This document shows, piece by piece, positions 42,392 through 46,481 of a stretch of DNA of 46,481 nt. The stretch lies in assembly GCA_040880305.1 (NCBI GenBank), contig JBBDIP010000010.1, forward strand, positions 1 to 46,481. Direction: 5' to 3'. This DNA comes from JBBDIP01 sp040880305 (GTDB lineage: Bacteria; Bacillota; Sulfobacillia; Fermentithermobacillales; Fermentithermobacillaceae). Below the pieces are notes generated by a model. It ran no database searches. It saw only the letters and a program-made list of their open reading frames with translations, and was not told the origin of the DNA. Position 1 is the stretch's first letter, and each line of letters opens with the position of its first letter. The translations under genes were made by a program, and so were the position numbers.

Positions 42392-43672
42392 GTGAAAGCG
42401 GAGGACCAAAGCCAAGAACTAATCCGCTTGTTAAGGGAGCAATCTTGTTGGGCAAACGTCTGCACAGAGCCGGGCATGGTGGCCTTCATGGCCTCGAAGG
42501 CCGCGGCCCTTCTTAGAGAGCAGCCGACTAGCATAGAGATCCACTTGAGCGGCGGAGTGCTGAAGAACGCTCTTTCTGCGGGGCTACCCCACACAACTGA
42601 GAAAGGTCCTGCAGTTGCGGCAGCTGCCGGCGCGGTCGCCCGGCAACCGGAAAAGGGACTAACAATACTGGGAGACCTGACCCCATCCCAGGTCGATGAG
42701 GCCTTGGGACTGGTACGGACGGGACGGGTGACCGTCAAATGGGATACATGTCGCCTGGGTGTGTACGGCAAATGCATCGTCAGAAGCGCCGGACATGTTG
42801 CGGAAGTCGTGGTCAGCGGCTCTCACACAAGGGTGGCGGAGCAGCGGCTAGACGGTCGTCCCGTCTTCGCGTCAGATGATCACCCTGTCACAGCCGGATT
42901 GTCCTCACTCAGGAGTTGGACATTTGACCGGCTTATCGACACGGTGCTGTCCCTGGAGACCTCGGAGCTGACGTGGCTGCTCGAGGGCGCCAAATCCTGC
43001 ATCGGCCTATCGGAGACCAATACACTGGATCCCGCGAGATTGTCTGCGACGCCCGAAGACGCATGCGCCGCGCTCTCATGCAGTGGCACTCCAATGACTG
43101 ACGCAGCAGGGCGCACGTTCAAGGCGATTCAGGCTCGAATGAGCGGGACTCCCTGGCCTGTCCTCACATCGGGCGGTAGCGGAAACCAAGGCATCATGGT
43201 ATCTATACCGGTGTGGTCGATCTCGAGCGAAATGGGCCTTTGCGACGAACAAAAGATCCGCGCCTTGGCGCTGGCTCACGGGGTCAACATGCTCGTAAAG
43301 GCCTATACCGGCGAAATATCGTCGTCCTGTGGAGGCGTCAGCGCCGGGGCCGGGTTGGCGGCGGCCATATGCTGGATGCTCGGCGGCAGCAAGCCGCAGA
43401 TATCTGAGGCAGTCACTGAAGTCCTCGCGTCCCTGTGCGGAATGGTCTGCGACGGCGCCAAAGCGACGTGCGCTCTTAAAGGGTCCTCTGCCGTGATGAC
43501 GGGCATCATGGCCGGCGCTGGAGCCAGCCGCTCAAAGCAGGAACTCCGGGATCAAGGTGTTGTGGGACGGTCCATTGATGAGACCCTCGCGAGACTCGAG
43601 ACGCTGAACCGCAGAGTGCTTGACCAAAGCGACGCCGTGCTTCTCGAACTCGCGGGAATCGAAAAGGTGTGA
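42392..43672 (+). CDS. CyuA-type cysteine desulfidase family protein
   Basis: From GTG 42392 (GGGAGGGG 5 nt upstream) the protein has about 426 residues and matches the YhaM/UPF0597 L-cysteine desulfidase and serine dehydratase-alpha family. It has CTEPGMVAFMASKAA near the N-terminus, LSGGVLKNALSAGLP, TSGGSGNQGIMVSIPV and CGGVSAGAGLAAAICWMLGG, plus GMVCDGAKATCALK with cysteines for a 4Fe-4S cluster. CyuA converts cysteine to pyruvate, ammonia and sulfide. Its place at the end of the NifX/Fe-S transcript suggests sulfide supply. A serine dehydratase activity cannot be excluded. Confidence 0.85.
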   Translation: MKAEDQSQELIRLLREQSCWANVCTEPGMVAFMASKAAALLREQPTSIEIHLSGGVLKNALSAGLPHTTEKGPAVAAAAGAVARQPEKGLTILGDLTPSQVDEALGLVRTGRVTVKWDTCRLGVYGKCIVRSAGHVAEVVVSGSHTRVAEQRLDGRPVFASDDHPVTAGLSSLRSWTFDRLIDTVLSLETSELTWLLEGAKSCIGLSETNTLDPARLSATPEDACAALSCSGTPMTDAAGRTFKAIQARMSGTPWPVLTSGGSGNQGIMVSIPVWSISSEMGLCDEQKIRALALAHGVNMLVKAYTGEISSSCGGVSAGAGLAAAICWMLGGSKPQISEAVTEVLASLCGMVCDGAKATCALKGSSAVMTGIMAGAGASRSKQELRDQGVVGRSIDETLARLETLNRRVLDQSDAVLLELAGIEKV

Positions 43673-43689
43673 TGCTTCCGGGGAAGGGA

Positions 43690-44805
43690 TCAGTGCCCGA
43701 AGCCCCCGGCCCGGTCAAATACATCTCCTTCAACCATCCCATCGTCTACCCGCGCCACCTGCGCCGCGGGTCCTTTGCGCCCGGCTTTGGGGCGCTCGTC
43801 CTCACTCATGTCTCCAACGATCTCCGTCAGAATGTCCTCCATCGTGGCGATCCCGAGCGGGCGCTTGTCCTCCGACACCACCGCAAAGTGCACCCTGTTC
43901 TTCCTCATCCGGGCAAGTATGTCCAGCAGGTTATCGGTGGGCGACACGATAAAGGGCGGCCGCATCAGGGTACGTATGGGGGACGGGCACGACGGGGTCT
44001 TCATCGCCTCTCGAACGACGTCCTTCATGTAGACGACGCCCAACACCTCGCCCGCATCAGGTGAGACCACTGGCACGCGGCTGAAACGGTGAGTTCGGAA
44101 AGTCGCAAGCGCGTCGCAGACCTTGGTTTCCGGGGAGAGGGCCGTGACGTCAGTCATCGGAACCATTATGTCCCTGACGCGGGTGTCCGAAGAGTCGAGA
44201 ACGCCCACGATGACCTCTCCATCCTCTTTCTCCACCTGCCCCTCCTCGGCGGCCATGTCCACAGCGACCCGTACAGATTCATCCGAGCCTGGCGGCGTGG
44301 GCGCCTTGCGCTCGGCAAGCATGCCCGCGAACAGGTACGGGACCGCCGAAAGCACCTGGGAAACAGGTCTCAGGATAGTGACCAGAACCGAGAGCGCAGG
44401 GGCAATGACCAGTGCGGTTTCGGTGGGCATTCCGGCTGCGTAAGTCTTTGGTACCAGTTCGGAGAACAAGAATAGGAGTCCGGTGGTCGCCAGGGGCACG
44501 ACGGCAAGAGAGACCATCTCGCTTGCTCCAAGAAGCAACGCGAGGGATGCGCCCATGACAGACGCCAGCACCGTGCACACATTGGTCCCGATAAGGAGGG
44601 CCGATATCGTGCTCCTGGTATCCTTGGACAGCGCGGATAGGAGGCGGGCGTTGCGGTCGCCCGTGGCTGATAGGCCCGCGACGGCCCATCCGTCCATCGA
44701 CAAGAAGGCGGTCTCCGACCCCGCGAAAAAGCCTCTCGCCAAGAAAGAACCTACGAACAGCAGTAACCGTAGCAGAACCTCAACTAACGGTACGTCAGCG
44801 TCCAT
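43690..44805 (-). CDS. CNNM/CorC-type membrane protein without C-terminal domain
   Basis: The ~371-residue protein has a DUF21 membrane domain (FFAGSETAFLSMD, LLIGTNVCTVLASVMGA, FLFSELVPKTYA) and a CBS pair (RDIMVPMTDVTALSPE, FRTHRFSRVPVV, PLGIATMEDILTEIVGDMSE). It ends soon after the second CBS and lacks the CorC_HlyC domain of its neighbour. DUF21-CBS proteins are linked to Mg2+/Co2+ efflux. ATG 44805 lies inside the 3' end of the upstream gene, so the two are coupled. It converges on the CyuA-type gene. Confidence 0.88.
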   Translation of the reverse strand: MDADVPLVEVLLRLLLFVGSFLARGFFAGSETAFLSMDGWAVAGLSATGDRNARLLSALSKDTRSTISALLIGTNVCTVLASVMGASLALLLGASEMVSLAVVPLATTGLLFLFSELVPKTYAAGMPTETALVIAPALSVLVTILRPVSQVLSAVPYLFAGMLAERKAPTPPGSDESVRVAVDMAAEEGQVEKEDGEVIVGVLDSSDTRVRDIMVPMTDVTALSPETKVCDALATFRTHRFSRVPVVSPDAGEVLGVVYMKDVVREAMKTPSCPSPIRTLMRPPFIVSPTDNLLDILARMRKNRVHFAVVSEDKRPLGIATMEDILTEIVGDMSEDERPKAGRKGPAAQVARVDDGMVEGDVFDRAGGFGH

Positions 44806-46105
44806 CCTGTGAAGACACCTCAACATTTCTTTTCCGGATGACTACCTTCTGAATCCTGGGCCCCTTGACGTCCTTAACCTCGATGAATACCGGCGGTACG
44901 TCAAGGCTGAAAGAATCACCCGGATCGGGGACTCTATCGAGACACCTCATGACCACTCCGGCGACCGAATCACAGTCTTCCATTTCAATGTCCAGCCCGG
45001 TGAAAGACTCGAGGTCGGCGAGACTCATCCGCCCGGGGACCTCCCACGCGGATTCGCCAATCACTACCGGACTCACATCGCGTATGTCGTATTCGTCCCT
45101 AATGTCACCGACTATCTCCTCAACCAGGTCTTCTAGTGTGACAAGACCGGACACGCCGTCAAACTCGTCCACAACGATGCTCATGTGGATTCCGCCCGAC
45201 TTCATCTCACTTAGGAGGTCGCGGACGCTCTTGGCCTCAGGCACGAAGTAAGGCGCGGTGGCGAAGGACTTGACCGGCTTATCGGCAAGCACCTGCCGCC
45301 ACCCTTCTCCATTCTCGCCGGCGACCGAGACAAGATCGGCGATGTGGACGATACCCGTAATGTTGTCTCTGGACTCAGCGAACACCGGGATCCTGGAGAC
45401 GCCGTAACGTAGCATTACGTTAAGCGCATCCAGACCACTCCGGTCTTCCTGAAGGGCGACCATGTTGGGTCTCGGCACCATAACGTCCGTGGCAATGAGT
45501 TCCTTCGCCTCGATGATCCCGTAGATCATCTCTTTTTCGTCGTTCCTGATGGCTCCAGAAGTCTCGCCGTAGTCCACGGTCGCCAGCAGGCGGGCTTCGT
45601 TTAGCTCCTCGGTTCTGCTGGCCACCCTCGGGATTGCCTGAGCAAAGAACGACGCTGCGCGCTCAAGCGAGTGAGAGAAGGGCTTCATCACGAAGTCCAA
45701 TAGCGCGAGGACCGGGGAAAACGAGACGACGGTTCTTTCGGCGTCAGCGTTGGCGATCAGTTTGGGCGATATCTCACCGAATATGACCACGAGCACCGTG
45801 CCGGTGACCGTCGCCGTGAGGTCGATCATGCTCCGCGAGAGCGTGAGGTGGGAAAGGGCGATGGCGGCCACAGTCGATGAGAACATGACGTTTACGAGGG
45901 TATTGCCCAATAGAAGGCTAGAGAGCACTGCCTTGGGGTGGTCTTTGAGCCCAAGTACCTTTCCAAGGCGCCGATGACTTCCGTAGACGCTCTTAAGCCT
46001 GATGTAGTCAGATGACAAAAGGGCGCTTTCAGAAGCTGAGAAAAAGGCCGATAGCAGAAGAAATATCAAGCCGGATAAGTACGGACTACTGCCAGGGTCG
46101 TCCAA
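44795..46105 (-). CDS. CNNM/CorC-type membrane protein, full length
   Basis: The ~436-residue protein has DUF21 (LSAFFSASESALLSSD, LLLGNTLVNVMFSS, IFGEISPKLIAN), a CBS pair (DVMVPRPNMVALQED, RYGVSRIPVFAES, DGVSGLVTLEDLVEEIVGDI) and a C-terminal CorC_HlyC domain (GRMSLADLESFTG). It is probably involved in divalent cation efflux. TTG 46105 has GGAAGGTG 7 nt upstream; GTG 46111 is the alternative. It overlaps the next CNNM-type gene by 11 nt, and the two may form a heteromer. Confidence 0.9.
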   Translation of the reverse strand: MDDPGSSPYLSGLIFLLLSAFFSASESALLSSDYIRLKSVYGSHRRLGKVLGLKDHPKAVLSSLLLGNTLVNVMFSSTVAAIALSHLTLSRSMIDLTATVTGTVLVVIFGEISPKLIANADAERTVVSFSPVLALLDFVMKPFSHSLERAASFFAQAIPRVASRTEELNEARLLATVDYGETSGAIRNDEKEMIYGIIEAKELIATDVMVPRPNMVALQEDRSGLDALNVMLRYGVSRIPVFAESRDNITGIVHIADLVSVAGENGEGWRQVLADKPVKSFATAPYFVPEAKSVRDLLSEMKSGGIHMSIVVDEFDGVSGLVTLEDLVEEIVGDIRDEYDIRDVSPVVIGESAWEVPGRMSLADLESFTGLDIEMEDCDSVAGVVMRCLDRVPDPGDSFSLDVPPVFIEVKDVKGPRIQKVVIRKRNVEVSSQDGR

Positions 46106-46148
46106 AACCACTCACCTTCCGTATCTTTCAACAAGAGAATCTACGTTC

Positions 46149-46154
46149 ATTATA
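46149..46154 (-). promoter_or_regulatory. Candidate -10 box of the CNNM operon
   Basis: A consensus TATAAT lies on the minus strand 38 nt before the first possible start. No good -35 box is present at 16-18 nt upstream, so the assignment is weak. Confidence 0.3.
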
Positions 46155-46218
46155 TTCGAACAGTGCAAGCTAGTCTCGTTCAGATAGAACGGCCTGCAAT
46201 CATAGAGCATGATTCTGA

Positions 46219-46380
46219 CTATGAACCCCTGATCAGCGCAATTCGATAGGGGAAAAACTCTGCGGTCATGATCCCTTCTCTGACTGCCGGATCGTTGTGG
46301 AAGTATACGAATTGCTTCTTCTCCCCCACGAATGTGCCCTCCCTGTGCTGGGCGATGACTACGTACACTGGCCTACTCAC
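46219..46380 (-). CDS. Small 53-residue protein of unknown function
   Basis: GTG 46380 starts a frame beginning VSRPVYVVIAQHREGTFVGE and ending ALIRGS. It has a balanced, protein-like composition with several aromatics. The start codon overlaps the stop of the frame upstream (GTGAGTAG), suggesting coupling. I know no family for it. Confidence 0.45.
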   Translation of the reverse strand: MSRPVYVVIAQHREGTFVGEKKQFVYFHNDPAVREGIMTAEFFPYRIALIRGS

Positions 46381-46474
46381 TTCTCGGCAGTTCTACCCGG
46401 CCGAATAGCGGGACCTCTACGAGATCGACCTCGCGCAGACTGTCAGGCACTCGGACACGAAACGAGTTGTGATC
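46373..46474 (-). CDS. Short frame at right edge
   Basis: Following an in-frame TGA at 46477-46475, 33 codons read NSFRVRVPDSLREVDLVEVP and PLFGRVELPRSE before a TAG. The composition is protein-like, but no start is evident, so it may be a remnant or begin at a GTG within. Confidence 0.2.
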   Translation of the reverse strand, partial: DHNSFRVRVPDSLREVDLVEVPLFGRVELPRSE

Positions 46475-46481
46475 TCAGGTC

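Overview
The window is about 60% GC by eye, gene-dense, and carries one 100-N scaffold gap, so it is probably a draft or metagenome-derived contig. Gene content (a 3D-domain protein, BlaI/M56 remnants, DUF1648, DUF2933, DUF134 and DUF5320 proteins, a split COG0701 permease, oligoendopeptidase F, TldD/PmbA) suggests an anaerobic, clostridia-like or Limnochordia-like member of the Bacillota. That placement is an inference from family composition; no rRNA or tRNA gene is present to settle it.

Region by region: (1) 1-2.2 kb holds the start of a MalT-like STAND regulator, running off the left edge, and a D-2-hydroxyacid dehydrogenase. (2) 2.3-5.25 kb is an arsenic locus: a compact two-ATPase ArsA-like protein converging on arsR and a fused ArsM methyltransferase/ArsN2 acetyltransferase, with a readable ArsR promoter-operator. 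(3) 5.29-5.84 kb is a 91-bp tandem repeat array interrupted by the scaffold gap. (4) 5.9-28.8 kb is amino acid and peptide metabolism: a PatB/MalY-type lyase, a divergent PRPP synthetase-like protein, AGXT-type, D-amino acid and class III aminotransferases, a CaiB-type CoA transferase, two PepF paralogues in opposite orientation, DapB, a YtcJ amidohydrolase, 6-phosphogluconate dehydrogenase and a TldD/PmbA pair. It also holds a methyltransferase gene with an internal amber codon, a BlaI regulator beside a broken M56 peptidase, and an MNT/HepT toxin-antitoxin pair. (5) 28.8-34.7 kb is rich in decayed genes (DUF3795, CGNR, acyltransferase, 4Fe-4S remnant) around an amidohydrolase-MFS operon. (6) 34.7-43.7 kb is a metal and Fe-S locus: a split permease with a PadR regulator, two NifX/NifB-type proteins, Mrp, DUF134, a DtxR regulator, FeoB, FeoA, DUF5320, a disrupted MinD-type ferredoxin ATPase and a cysteine desulfidase-like protein. 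(7) 43.7-46.1 kb holds two CNNM/CorC-type membrane proteins, followed by small ORFs at the right edge.

The strongest candidate for an undescribed system is region 6. A 20-bp dyad, TTATGGGT-N4-AYCCATWA, lies at the divergent mrp/DUF134 promoter and again at the promoter of the second NifX-type gene, while two copies of a separate DtxR-like box (GTTCGG-N4-CCTAAC) precede feoB. Together with FeoAB (iron entry) and a CyuA-like enzyme (sulfide from cysteine), this reads as a two-regulator locus supplying iron and sulfur to Mrp/NifX-type carriers. The sites are seen in the sequence; the functional model is inference.
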